NCBI GenBank assembly: GCA_030680695.1
Contig: JAUXUT010000149.1
Coordinates: 1-64,000 of the forward strand
Source: a bacterium
GTDB lineage: Bacteria > Patescibacteria > Paceibacteria > UBA9973 > UBA6065
Direction of reading: 5' to 3'
Length of the DNA stretch: 64,000 nucleotides
The translations under genes and the position numbers were made by a program. The first letter of the stretch is position 1, and each line of letters opens with the position of its first letter. Below are positions 49,361 to 57,141 of the stretch, one piece after another. The notes under the pieces were generated by a model. The model was not told the origin of the DNA. It ran no database searches and saw only the letters and a program-made list of their open reading frames with translations.

Positions 49361-50508
49361 TAGCGCTTCGAGAACGCTCTCGTAGCCGAGAAGGCGAAGA
49401 TCGAACTCAGGCTAAGCATGATGATACTGAACACAATCATGTTTTTCGGGGAAGTCTCGCCCGAGAGGCCCGCATTCGGGAAAGAAGGCGCGTATGCTCC
49501 AGAGATATCTATCATGATATCTGCGCTCGTGGGCGAAACCGCGTTTACGACAGCCGCCGGGCTGGTGCTCGCTGACGTGGTTTCCACATCGCTTCGTGGG
49601 CCTCGCGTGCTTGAACCGCTTCCGCTCGATCCCGTACCGCTCGAATTCAATGCGAATCCTGGTACGCTCACAGGTGCGATGACGAGCGCTGGAGTGCTGA
49701 TCTGGTTTGCATCGAGAGTCACCTGAGTCTGAGCGAGAGCTCGTCCGTTAAGGACTGCACCGGTCTGGATGATGACCTGGGTTGCGCTTAGGATGGTTCC
49801 GTTGAAGGTGGAGAACGTTCCGAGAGTCGCTCCGGTCCCTCCTCCTACCTGCCAAAAGACATTGCCCGCCTGTGCCCCGCCGACTAGATTGACCTTTATG
49901 CCTGCAGGCACACTGGCTCCCGATGCTATACTGAGATTTCCGGCGATCTGGAATATCCAGACATCGTTTACACCTCCCGAAAGAGTGACGTCCGTCGGGA
50001 TAGAGACATTCGTGCTCCATTTATAGAGTCCTGGGGCGAAGGTTTGGCCTCCGAGGTTTCCGGCAAAAAGCTCTGTGCCGTCAGGAAGTGTCCTTCCTGC
50101 CGCATCGTTATAGGCGGTTACCATGTCGAGCACCGCGGTGTCTACAAAGGTCTTGTTCGAGAGGGGAGGATTGCCTGCGAAACATGTCTGCGATCCGCTG
50201 CCAACATACGCCGCGTTGACGCCGTATATGGTGCCGTTGATCTGAGAACAGAAGACGTCGTTCATCGCTGCCGCCGTTATCGGACTCGAGCCGATGTTGC
50301 CGGTTATAGCCGTAGTATGACCACCCGTCTCCGTTATTCCGGTTTGCGAGAGTATAGTGAAGTTGCTCGCCGACAAGAGATTAATCGCGGACGGTCCTGC
50401 TGCCAGGGCGATGCTCGGAATTGTTACGCCCATGAAGAAAAACACCGCTGTTGCAGCAAGGGCTGCGGTTCGATTCAACTTTTTCATATTCTTACTTTTA
50501 TTCGTCAT
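49360..50508 (-). CDS. DUF3494 (ice-binding-like) surface protein with sorting signal
   Basis: 382 aa. Signal peptide ending SIALAAG, then the beta-solenoid DUF3494 domain: LLSASNFTILSQTGITETGG, TAITGNIGSSPI, NLGGQTFAPGLYKWSTNVSI, VWIFQIAGNLSIASG, NVFWQVGGGTGATLGTFSTF and NGRALAQTQVTLDAN. A Ser/Gly/Thr linker follows, then FPNAG, a hydrophobic helix and KR, the shape of a sortase signal. Known family members bind ice, but most are adhesins or of unknown ligand. Coupled to the sortase gene. Confidence 0.88.
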   Translation of the reverse strand: MTNKSKNMKKLNRTAALAATAVFFFMGVTIPSIALAAGPSAINLLSASNFTILSQTGITETGGHTTAITGNIGSSPITAAAMNDVFCSQINGTIYGVNAAYVGSGSQTCFAGNPPLSNKTFVDTAVLDMVTAYNDAAGRTLPDGTELFAGNLGGQTFAPGLYKWSTNVSIPTDVTLSGGVNDVWIFQIAGNLSIASGASVPAGIKVNLVGGAQAGNVFWQVGGGTGATLGTFSTFNGTILSATQVIIQTGAVLNGRALAQTQVTLDANQISTPALVIAPVSVPGFALNSSGTGSSGSGSSTRGPRSDVETTSASTSPAAVVNAVSPTSADIMIDISGAYAPSFPNAGLSGETSPKNMIVFSIIMLSLSSIFAFSATRAFSKR

Positions 50509-50686
50509 TATATTGATGCATGTACAGCTTGGTAACGGTAGGGATCAGAGGTGTCGTTATTCGGTGCATTACATATGATAGCATTTTTACACAAAAATAG
50601 CTTATGATTGTCAATACTAGGACACGCTTTTTAAGAATGCGTTATCGACAGCATATTTAGGGCCTTGGGGCGATGAATCGCGGTCG

Positions 50687-51481
50687 CTAGAGGGCGTTGA
50701 ACGCGCGTTCCTTCATATGTCTTTCGGCCTCGTTGACGATTTTCTCCATCATGGCCACGGCCTCGACGGGGTATTTACCCACGGACGTTTCTTCGGAAAG
50801 CATGACAGCATCGGAACCCTGGAGTATGGCGTTTGCGACGTCGGTCACTTCAGCGCGAGTGGGGAAAGACTTTTCCTTCATAGACAACAGCATTTCGGTT
50901 GCAGTTATGACGGGTTTCCCGGCAGCGTTTGCGACCGCAATGATTTTAGCTTGTGCAAATGGCAGTGTTTCGATGGGAATGTTCGTGCCAAGGTCCCCGC
51001 GAGCAACCATGACGGCGTCTGCCGATTCGACGATTGAATCGATGTCGGCGAGGGCTTCGGCTCGCTCGATTTTGGCGATGAGTTTTTGCGTGCCGCCGAG
51101 CTTTGTAAGAGCCGCACGCGCATCATCGACATCCTGGGCTGATCCAATAAACGAGAGGGCGATATAATCGACGTTTTTCTCGACGCAGAATTTCATGCTT
51201 TCAATATCTTCATTGGTGAGCACCGACGCGCCTTTTTGGTATGTGTGACCGTTCTCGTTCTGGACTCGTGGGCCAGAGAGGTCCGCGATGATTGGTAGTT
51301 TCCTGCCAATCTTATTCTCGACCGACCGAACGGTGTCGATCTGGGCGGACTTTTCAGCGAAATCTCCCCATGCGAAGTTGAGACGTGCGATATCGGCCTG
51401 GCACGCAGTCATAGAAGTAAATACGGCCTCGTTCGATGATGCGGGTCCGATGGTGACGATTATCTGGGCTTTGGATGGCAT
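50687..51481 (-). CDS. Minimal pyruvate kinase-like protein
   Basis: 264 aa, about half the normal length. The A-domain barrel is recognisable: IIVTIGPASSN, IARLNFAWGD (normally RxNFSHG), DLSGPRVQ, LIAKIERAEAL, VMVARGDLGTNI, TATEMLLSM and PTRAEVTDVANAILQGSDAV followed by MLSEETSVGKYPVEAV. The B domain is reduced to ~20 residues and the whole C domain is missing. The catalytic Lys, Glu/Asp and Thr of the A domain are kept. It should convert PEP to pyruvate if active, but substrate-lid and regulatory domains are absent. TATACT ends 6 nt before the ATG. Confidence 0.8.
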   Translation of the reverse strand: MPSKAQIIVTIGPASSNEAVFTSMTACQADIARLNFAWGDFAEKSAQIDTVRSVENKIGRKLPIIADLSGPRVQNENGHTYQKGASVLTNEDIESMKFCVEKNVDYIALSFIGSAQDVDDARAALTKLGGTQKLIAKIERAEALADIDSIVESADAVMVARGDLGTNIPIETLPFAQAKIIAVANAAGKPVITATEMLLSMKEKSFPTRAEVTDVANAILQGSDAVMLSEETSVGKYPVEAVAMMEKIVNEAERHMKERAFNAL

Positions 51482-51506
51482 GACGTCAGTATATCACTGC
51501 GTGAGG

Positions 51507-52676
51507 CTAGCCGTGCGAATGACCGTGATGCGCACTCGCGTGTTCAAGAGCCCTTTTTTCTGCCTCGATTGTTTCTTCATCAGCTCTTTTTGGCTTCACG
51601 AGCATCAACACAGCAATCATGGTTGTCGCAGGCACAGTAAGGATAAGACCAATCGAACCGACCATGGTTCGGACTATTTCAGTTGCGAATATTTCGCGGT
51701 TCAAGATGAGCCCAGCCGATTCGGATGTATAAGAGAACATGAGAAGAAGGGGAAGAGATGCGCCGACATAGGCGATGGCGAGGGTATTCACGAGGGCGCC
51801 GATGTGTTCGCGACCGATACGAACAGCACGGGCGTATATCGTGCGGCGGGGCAGGTGCGGGGCAACGCGATGCAGTTCCTCTACGGATACAGCTTGGCCG
51901 ATGGCCGCGTCATACATAACACCAAGAAGACCGATCAGTATTCCGCCTAAGAGAAGTCCGGCGAGGTCTATGGTCCCGCCAGAACTGAAGTTGAGGTATA
52001 CCGCCTCGTCTGCGCCGAACCCTGTGAGGCTTGCCCATCCGATAGAAAGTTTTGCGAGTAGTCCCACGAGCGACACAGTGGCAATCATACCTACGACCGC
52101 GGCCGTTGTGGTCTTGTTGAAACCATGTGTCACATACGAACCAAGGACGATGATGAGCGACGATACACCGACAGCCACCAAGACAGGGGAATGGCCAGCC
52201 AGAATACCCGGTATGAGGACGAAGGCAATAACGGCAAATGATCCGGCGAGTGAAAGCAGACCACGCAGACCCTGCTTGCCTCCAAATACAACAGTGGCGA
52301 TTATGAACATAATCGTGAGCAACCAAAGAGCCGTGCCGCGATATGGATCGGCCACGCCGTATTGAATGATGTTACTGTCCCAATGGGTAACGCGTGAAAG
52401 GTAGAACTTGTTGCCTTTGTCGAGCATGACGAGGTCGTTTACAAGTTGAATAATCTGGCCCTTGCTCTCACCTTCGAGTATTTCCGCACGCAGTGTTTGG
52501 ATGTCGTGCTCGACTTCGGTTCCAGGGATGAACTCGACGCCTTCATTTACGACTTCTACGACCCGAGCCTTGAGTTTCTCGTATTTGTCTTGGACGAGTT
52601 CTTGCGCAACCGCCACCATTGGAAAGGTGAAGATGGCGAGGAAGACTATGAAAGCGAGCGCGGCTTTTATGCGCAT
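51507..52676 (-). CDS. YibE/F family membrane protein with His-rich tail
   Basis: About 389 aa. Signal sequence (FLAIFTFPMVAVAQE), a soluble outer segment of ~100 residues, then eight or so membrane helices with the YibE/F pattern (LLLGGILIGLLGVMYDAAIG, QAVSVEELHRVAPHL). The C-terminus HASAHHGHSHG is a likely metal-binding tail. ATG 52676 overlaps the end of the Fur-type gene by 10 bp; an ATG at 52685 is also possible. Its position behind the Fur-type and ZIP genes suggests a metal-related role, which is inference. Confidence 0.8.
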   Translation of the reverse strand: MRIKAALAFIVFLAIFTFPMVAVAQELVQDKYEKLKARVVEVVNEGVEFIPGTEVEHDIQTLRAEILEGESKGQIIQLVNDLVMLDKGNKFYLSRVTHWDSNIIQYGVADPYRGTALWLLTIMFIIATVVFGGKQGLRGLLSLAGSFAVIAFVLIPGILAGHSPVLVAVGVSSLIIVLGSYVTHGFNKTTTAAVVGMIATVSLVGLLAKLSIGWASLTGFGADEAVYLNFSSGGTIDLAGLLLGGILIGLLGVMYDAAIGQAVSVEELHRVAPHLPRRTIYARAVRIGREHIGALVNTLAIAYVGASLPLLLMFSYTSESAGLILNREIFATEIVRTMVGSIGLILTVPATTMIAVLMLVKPKRADEETIEAEKRALEHASAHHGHSHG

Positions 52677-53074
52677 GATTTGCATATACCAAAGAATTCT
52701 AGGGAATGGTCGGTGATGACGGAAAAGCGTTTGGATTTAATGCCGGCCACCGCGCCTTCGATGGCACATGTGTCGATGTCTTCGACTGTGCCGCACGATG
52801 TACACACGATGTGGTGATGATGGTGGCGTCCGACGGACATTTCATAGCGCACAGCGTCAGGGCCGAGATGCACCTCGCGCACGATACCCGCCTCGACGAG
52901 TGAACGGAGCGACCGGTACAGGGTGCTCTGGTTCGGGACTTTAACTTTTCTTGATATTTCCTTTATCGAGAGGGGATAGCGTTCGGCCACAAGGGCTGCA
53001 ACAAGGCCAATACGAGCCTTGGTGGCCTTCGTTCCCGTTTCGCGCAGCATGTCTGCTATGGCGTGGGTTTTCAT
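52667..53074 (-). CDS. Fur-family regulator (Zur-like)
   Basis: 135 aa. Winged helix: GTKATKARIGLVAALV, LSIKEISRKVKVPNQSTLYR. Metal sites: VGRHHHHHIVCTSCGTVEDI with His-rich and CxxC, and a second pair GICKSC. The pairs of cysteines are the structural zinc site; metal preference cannot be read with certainty. TATAAT ends 6 nt before the ATG. The ZIP gene upstream (22 bp) suggests zinc. Confidence 0.9.
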   Translation of the reverse strand: MKTHAIADMLRETGTKATKARIGLVAALVAERYPLSIKEISRKVKVPNQSTLYRSLRSLVEAGIVREVHLGPDAVRYEMSVGRHHHHHIVCTSCGTVEDIDTCAIEGAVAGIKSKRFSVITDHSLEFFGICKSCA

Positions 53075-53095
53075 ATATGCATTATAGCCGTGCTC

Positions 53096-53899
53096 CTAGC
53101 GAAGCGCCAAGGTCTCTGTGGTTTCGTCGTGGCCGTCTTCCTCGCCTTCGTGTGCATGAGGGGCGACGATTGATACGGCGAGCATAAGGATTAGACCGAG
53201 AGCAGCCGCAGCGACGTGCTTGCCAGCCATGCCGTGGTCACGTATTGATTTGACCGTGTTCGGTACAAGGTCCCTTGCGATGAGATATATGAATCCTCCT
53301 GCTGATACTGAGATGAGGATTTCTTCAGCACCTTCAGTTGATACAAAGATTGCGGCTACTGCCACACCAACAAGGATGGACGATGCAGCGATAAAGCTTT
53401 TGGTCAGAGCTTCCTTGTTGGAATATCCCGCCTCTTTGAGGACGAAGAATTTTGCGGTCTCTTGGACGAGCTCATGAACAAAGATTGCTACGGTCGCGAT
53501 AAGGCCCGCAATCGGACTGGCGATGTAAGCAGGTACAAGTATGAAGCCGTCAGTGACGTTGTGCACCGCATCGCTTGCCAGAAGTCGGCGGGCATCAATA
53601 GGGGTGTGGGTATGAGCCGTGATTTCGTGGTGATGATGGTTGTTGGGGATGAGGCGCGCCGTGATAGCGATAACGGCGGCTCCGATGACGCCTGCAAGCG
53701 CGGCGCGCCAGAACCCGGCATGTTCTATGGCCTCGTATCCAAGCGTCCACACAAGGACGCCAAATACACCAATCGAAAATGAAGCAAGGTAATGGATGTT
53801 ACGAACCATCCATGAAGCAGGGCCGCGGCGAATAAACAGTACACCGACGAGCGAAGGGACCATGATAAGAAGGGCCGAGGCAAATGCAAAATATATCAT
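53096..53899 (-). CDS. ZIP-family metal transporter
   Basis: 267 aa, eight membrane helices. A His-rich loop NNHHHHEITAHTHTP lies before the ASDAVHNVTDGFILVPAYIA helix (H-N-x-x-D) and the next helix FVHELVQETAKFFVLKEAG (HE..QE). These are the two metal-path helices of ZIP proteins. It imports divalent metals, probably Zn. Promoter and a palindromic operator lie upstream (53923-53951). Confidence 0.93.
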   Translation of the reverse strand: MIYFAFASALLIMVPSLVGVLFIRRGPASWMVRNIHYLASFSIGVFGVLVWTLGYEAIEHAGFWRAALAGVIGAAVIAITARLIPNNHHHHEITAHTHTPIDARRLLASDAVHNVTDGFILVPAYIASPIAGLIATVAIFVHELVQETAKFFVLKEAGYSNKEALTKSFIAASSILVGVAVAAIFVSTEGAEEILISVSAGGFIYLIARDLVPNTVKSIRDHGMAGKHVAAAALGLILMLAVSIVAPHAHEGEEDGHDETTETLALR

Positions 53900-53905
53900 C
53901 GCACT

Positions 53906-53934
53906 ATGCTAACAGGGTCAAAATCTAAATGCAA
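53906..53934 (-). promoter_or_regulatory. Promoter of ZIP-fur-yibEF unit
   Basis: TTGCAT (53934-53929) and TAGCAT (53911-53906) with 17-bp spacer; the -10 ends 6 nt before the ZIP ATG. The -35 lies inside the palindrome. Confidence 0.7.
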
Positions 53935-53951
53935 ATCATTTGCATTTAGAT
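53923..53951. promoter_or_regulatory. 29-bp perfect palindrome, Fur/Zur-type operator
   Basis: Arms ATCTAAATGCAAAT and ATTTGCATTTAGAT around one central base. The core TGCAAAT-n-ATTTGCA has the 7-1-7 symmetry of Fur-family boxes. It covers the -35 of the ZIP promoter, so a bound dimer would block it. Confidence 0.75.
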
Positions 53952-53961
53952 ATGTTCTAAT

Positions 53962-54432
53962 TTAGATGGCGAGAAAGTATCCGTCGGCAGTTCGGTAGAT
54001 GCTGAGCGATGCGGGAATACCTCGCACCCAAAGGCCTTTGCGTGGGCCAGCCTGGGTCCATCCTGTATCACGCATATTGGAAGGTTTTACGCTGTACGAG
54101 ATGTCAGCCCAGATTTGGCGATCGGTAGATGTGGCGATTGCGAGTGAGTCGAGAGAATACGCGCTGATGTGAACCTGGCGGCAACCAGACATTTCCATAT
54201 ATCCGTTCATGAGGTTATCAAAGACCGCACGCGCGATGTCCTCGTCGTTCGAAAAATCAGTCGATGTGGCCCGGAGGAACAGGGCAGTGGCGTCGCCCGT
54301 GCATTGGCCGGCGGCTTGTTCCTCGGCGATGGACTGGCCTATGATGCCTTTATGATTCGCGAATCGATATCCTGCGAGAAGGACGATAATAATGGCCGTG
54401 ACGATTAGTATTTTCTTGTTCATAGTTTCCAT
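53962..54432 (-). CDS. Hypothetical membrane-anchored protein
   Basis: 156 aa: an N-terminal membrane segment (ILIVTAIIIVLLAGYRFA), then an outward domain with two cysteines (GQCTGDATALFL, MSGCRQVHISAYS) that could pair. Family not recognised. TACAAT ends 6 nt before the ATG. Single gene, downstream of DoxX. Confidence 0.55.
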   Translation of the reverse strand: METMNKKILIVTAIIIVLLAGYRFANHKGIIGQSIAEEQAAGQCTGDATALFLRATSTDFSNDEDIARAVFDNLMNGYMEMSGCRQVHISAYSLDSLAIATSTDRQIWADISYSVKPSNMRDTGWTQAGPRKGLWVRGIPASLSIYRTADGYFLAI

Positions 54433-54450
54433 GCGGGGATTGTATCACGG

Positions 54451-54867
54451 CTAGGCGCGCTTTTCGTAGCTTTTTCGTTCAATAGCAATGACGAGAGCAA
54501 GCGCCAGAATAAGGATATTTTTGATGATGTATTGTCCTTCGAGGGAAGGCTGAAGAAAACCAGTCCATGACATAGCAGGCGCGAGGAGCAATGGCCCCGT
54601 CGTCATAGCGACGTGTGGCACCAACAGTATGAGCGCCGCCAATTGGACATGCGGGATAAGGAGAAGTACGCCAATGATGATCTCGAATATGCCCAGACCA
54701 ATGATGAATTGTTCGAATCCGATGAACGGTATGGTTCGAGCGAGAAGATCAGCGACGAGGGGATTTGCCGGGCTTGCATCAAATAGTTTGAGTGCACCGA
54801 ACCATATATAGACCATAGCGAGCGACCAGCGCGCGAAAAGATACATGAACCGTTCCTGTTTTGTCAT
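54451..54867 (-). CDS. DoxX/DoxD-family membrane protein
   Basis: 138 aa with four membrane helices: RWSLAMVYIWFGALKLFDAS is the DoxX start; LLARTIPFIGFEQFIIGLGI and LLLIPHVQLAALILLVPHVA follow. DoxX-like proteins act in membrane redox or stress functions; the role here is unknown. TACAAT (54879-54874) ends 6 nt before the ATG. The frame is open upstream but only from here matches. Confidence 0.75.
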   Translation of the reverse strand: MTKQERFMYLFARWSLAMVYIWFGALKLFDASPANPLVADLLARTIPFIGFEQFIIGLGIFEIIIGVLLLIPHVQLAALILLVPHVAMTTGPLLLAPAMSWTGFLQPSLEGQYIIKNILILALALVIAIERKSYEKRA

Positions 54868-54912
54868 GAGCACATTGTAGTACGTGGCTCGGCAATGAGG
54901 CAATGTTAGGAA

Positions 54913-54945
54913 AGAAAAAAGGCCCGCGACCGGAGGTCGCGGGCC
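54913..54945 (-). terminator. Terminator of the 55-kb minus gene
   Basis: On the minus strand GGCCCGCGACC/GGTCGCGGGCC with a short loop, then TTTTTTC. Confidence 0.88.
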
Positions 54946-54950
54946 GAAAA

Positions 54951-55457
54951 TCACGCCCCAAGGAACGTCGTCCTCCGGTGCAGGACATCAAAGTGCACAC
55001 CGTGTCCCCAAAGTGGGGAAGGCACAGTGACTACCATATCGAGAGCCTTGCCGATTCGGTAAGGGAGCTCTGTGGCGAGCCCCTTGTGGGTGAAAACGAC
55101 GAGCGTCCTCAACCCGACGAACCGTGAGACCACATCGAATGCGGCTTCAACGTCGCATCTTTCAAAGCTCGAGAAGAGCTCTTCGAATACGGCGTTGCGG
55201 GCAGATCTGTTGATGAGGAGGCCAATGGACTGGATGAAGAACCGAAGGCTCTCCACCGCAGAGATGTCGTGCGACGAGATTACTCCCGTGCCGTCCTGTT
55301 TGACGATGTCTCGTTCGACGAGGTTTCTTGCTCGATTACCGAGCCTCGTCTGCCCATTGGGCGTGATCGATGCCTTTGTACATTCTTCGTGCCGAAGCAC
55401 GATGATGTGCTCGAGCGCGCCTGGGAAGGCGTGCGCGGGCGGGGCAACTTTTTTCAT
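54951..55457 (-). CDS. Histidine-phosphatase-like protein
   Basis: 168 aa. HIIVLRHEECTKASITPNGQ resembles the RHGE motif of the superfamily with E replacing G; VISSHDISAVESLRFF and LVVFTHKGLATELPY correspond to the second and third motifs (the latter with His). It may be a degenerate phosphoglycerate-mutase/SixA-like protein. The match is moderate. Start MKKVAPPAHAF; no Shine-Dalgarno or close -10 seen. Confidence 0.55.
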   Translation of the reverse strand: MKKVAPPAHAFPGALEHIIVLRHEECTKASITPNGQTRLGNRARNLVERDIVKQDGTGVISSHDISAVESLRFFIQSIGLLINRSARNAVFEELFSSFERCDVEAAFDVVSRFVGLRTLVVFTHKGLATELPYRIGKALDMVVTVPSPLWGHGVHFDVLHRRTTFLGA

Positions 55458-55505
55458 GAGGAACTATTTTGTGGGTTGAGGGGGTTTGCGTTAAATTGTG
55501 GGGTA

Positions 55506-55511
55506 TATAAT
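55506..55511 (+). promoter_or_regulatory. -10 element (leaderless) of 55518 gene
   Basis: TATAAT ends 6 nt before the ATG. Confidence 0.6.
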
Positions 55512-55517
55512 TAGGTT

Positions 55518-55811
55518 ATGCAAGAAACAACTGATGACACAAAGAAACCTTGGTTTAAAAGGAAGATATATGGTTGGGGCTGGTATCCTGCAACTTGGCA
55601 GGGATGGCTCGTCACGCTCGCCTATGTGGTGGTGATATTCGCGGCGGCTGCGACGGTGGACGATGGTTCGCCTGCACGTGAAGTTATTTTCACTTTTGTG
55701 CTTCCGTTGGTATTGGCCACAGGTGCGTTCATTCGCATTGCATACCGCACGGGTGAGAAGCCGAGGTGGCAGTGGGGACGGACGAAGAGTGATGAAGCGG
55801 AGCGGAAATAG
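55518..55811 (+). CDS. Small membrane protein
   Basis: 97 aa with two membrane helices (LVTLAYVVVIFAAAATV, REVIFTFVLPLVLATGAFI). Cytoplasmic N-terminus rich in Trp and Lys (FKRKIYGWGWYPATW), then a basic C-terminal tail. No family recognised. Confidence 0.55.
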   Translation: MQETTDDTKKPWFKRKIYGWGWYPATWQGWLVTLAYVVVIFAAAATVDDGSPAREVIFTFVLPLVLATGAFIRIAYRTGEKPRWQWGRTKSDEAERK

Positions 55812-55849
55812 TGTCCTGGGCATTGATTGCATAAACAGAAACAATATCC

Positions 55850-56122
55850 GTGATATCAGACGAAACTAAATCAATCCTTAACAGGATATATAAAAGCGAA
55901 AACAACTGGAAAGCTACGCATCTCGCTGTTTGGCATTTTGATGATTATTTACAAAAGGAATACCTCGAAGAACGAATCTTTCTTAGTGGGGTAGATTCTG
56001 GAACTGCCCATATCCAAAGGTATAAAAAAATAAGCGACGCTGATTTTGTTGTTGATTTTAAACTTCCCGCATCTAAAAGCGGCTTTAAAATATATAAGAC
56101 GAGTGAGTTGAGGAAGTTTTGA
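55850..56122 (+). CDS. Hypothetical protein upstream of HEPN-like gene
   Basis: 90 aa from a GTG start; the sequence around it is more AT-rich than its surroundings. ETKSILNRIYKSENNWKATH, then a basic C-terminus ending KTSELRKF. No family recognised. The stop overlaps the start of the next gene (TTGA), so the pair is probably one unit. It could be an antidote or partner of the HEPN-like protein; this is only context-based. Other start: ATC/ATA codons are possible. Confidence 0.45.
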   Translation: MISDETKSILNRIYKSENNWKATHLAVWHFDDYLQKEYLEERIFLSGVDSGTAHIQRYKKISDADFVVDFKLPASKSGFKIYKTSELRKF

Positions 56123-56535
56123 CATCCAGTGATAATCAACTTGTCTTCGGACATTTAGTGATTTTAATGTCATTGTTTGAGTCTCTTTTGATTTCTATAA
56201 AACCAGATTTTGAAAAGCCTAGTCCGAAAACTGGTTTCTCTCATCGTATTGACAACTTTTTCTCAAGTACTAATTATGGGACGCTTCTAGTTGATAAAGA
56301 AAAAGAAGAGCTTCATTTAGCTAGAGAGACCAGAAATTGCTATATACACAACAATGGAAATATAGACACTCGTTTCGTTACAGCCTATAAAAATGCGAGA
56401 GGGGATAGCCACAGCGATTTTTCAGGAAAAAGTTTGAGTACAGTATTTCCTGAATTATTCAAAGAAATAGAAACCTGGAATGAACTTATTTCGAGTATTT
56501 CAAAAAGGATAGAGGAAGTTTTGTTAGTAAAATGA
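56119..56535 (+). CDS. HEPN-like protein (putative RNase toxin)
   Basis: 138 aa, mostly helical. LARETRNCYIHNNGNIDTRF contains the R-N-x-x-x-H motif (RNCYIH) typical of HEPN nucleases, as in RiboL-PSP-HEPN families. Start TTG at 56119 overlaps the previous stop; it could also begin further downstream. AT-rich composition suggests transfer. HEPN proteins are RNases in toxin-antitoxin and abortive-infection systems. Substrate unknown. Confidence 0.6.
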   Translation: MTSSDNQLVFGHLVILMSLFESLLISIKPDFEKPSPKTGFSHRIDNFFSSTNYGTLLVDKEKEELHLARETRNCYIHNNGNIDTRFVTAYKNARGDSHSDFSGKSLSTVFPELFKEIETWNELISSISKRIEEVLLVK

Positions 56536-56645
56536 CGTAAAATTGTTTTTGTCGGTCACGGATAATTTCCTCGCCGACGCTCGGAAATTTCCGCGACCCC
56601 GGCTCGCGGCCGCGCCTACTGGCGCGGCATCCGCTCCGCCTTTCT

Positions 56646-56728
56646 ACTCCCAGCATCTCTTCTCATTCAGACAATCAAAAAGACTGCCGAAGGGCAGTCT
56701 TTTTGATTGTTGTGGAGATGCTGGGAGT
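56646..56728. repeat. Inverted copy of tmRNA 3' end with terminator between
   Basis: ACTCCCAGCATCTC (56646-56659) is the exact reverse complement of 56715-56728 in the tmRNA acceptor/T-arm. Between them is the 18-bp perfect ssrA terminator stem (56671-56688 / 56693-56710). The whole can fold as one interrupted hairpin. Confidence 0.65.
56671..56710. terminator. Terminator of ssrA
   Basis: 18-bp perfect stem with GAAG loop and T-rich arm TCTTTTTGATT. Confidence 0.88.
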
Positions 56729-57105
56729 CGAACCCAGGTGCACATGATCCTTCTCAACACTTCTACGCGATGTAGCTATTCTTTACCCCGATTAAGGGGT
56801 GTTAGGGCCGAGGGCTCGAGGAATAGCAGAACGCCCTTGACCCGATCCTCGTCGGCCGAAGCCGTTTACCGTGGGGAGAGGAGTCCCCGCGGCTATCCTG
56901 CATCTATGTCGCTGCTTGCCGGCGCGTCAGGAATGCACCGGGGCATCGTCGCTTAGGCTAGAGCGTAAGCGAATGAGAAATCCTTTGCCGCGAAAAACGG
57001 CGATTTGATGGATTTAGCATTTGTGGGTTCGGACAGATTAAAGAGTTATCCGGGCTCTATCGCGCATGAAGAGAAGGGAAGCATATGTCTATGCCTTTCA
57101 TCCCC
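56713..57105 (-). ncRNA. ssrA: Transfer-messenger RNA (ssrA)
   Basis: On the minus strand it starts GGGGATG and ends GTTCGACTCCCAGCATCTCC, so the acceptor stem GGGGATG/CATCTCC (one G-U) and T-arm form; CCA is not encoded. The resume codon GCU is at 57018 and the frame stops at TAA 56955-56953. It encodes a 21-aa tag starting AKSIKSPFF and ending FAYALA, versus the common ALAA end. It rescues stalled ribosomes with SmpB, encoded just upstream. GC-rich pseudoknot-like segments follow the tag. Promoter inside smpB (57265-57294). Confidence 0.93.
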
Positions 57106-57141
57106 ATTGTTGTGCCGCCGCGTCGCGCGGCGGCTCGATCG

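Noticed and set aside
56543..56956. 137-codon plus-strand frame over ssrA
   Set aside because: The bases are explained by tmRNA structure and tag on the minus strand.
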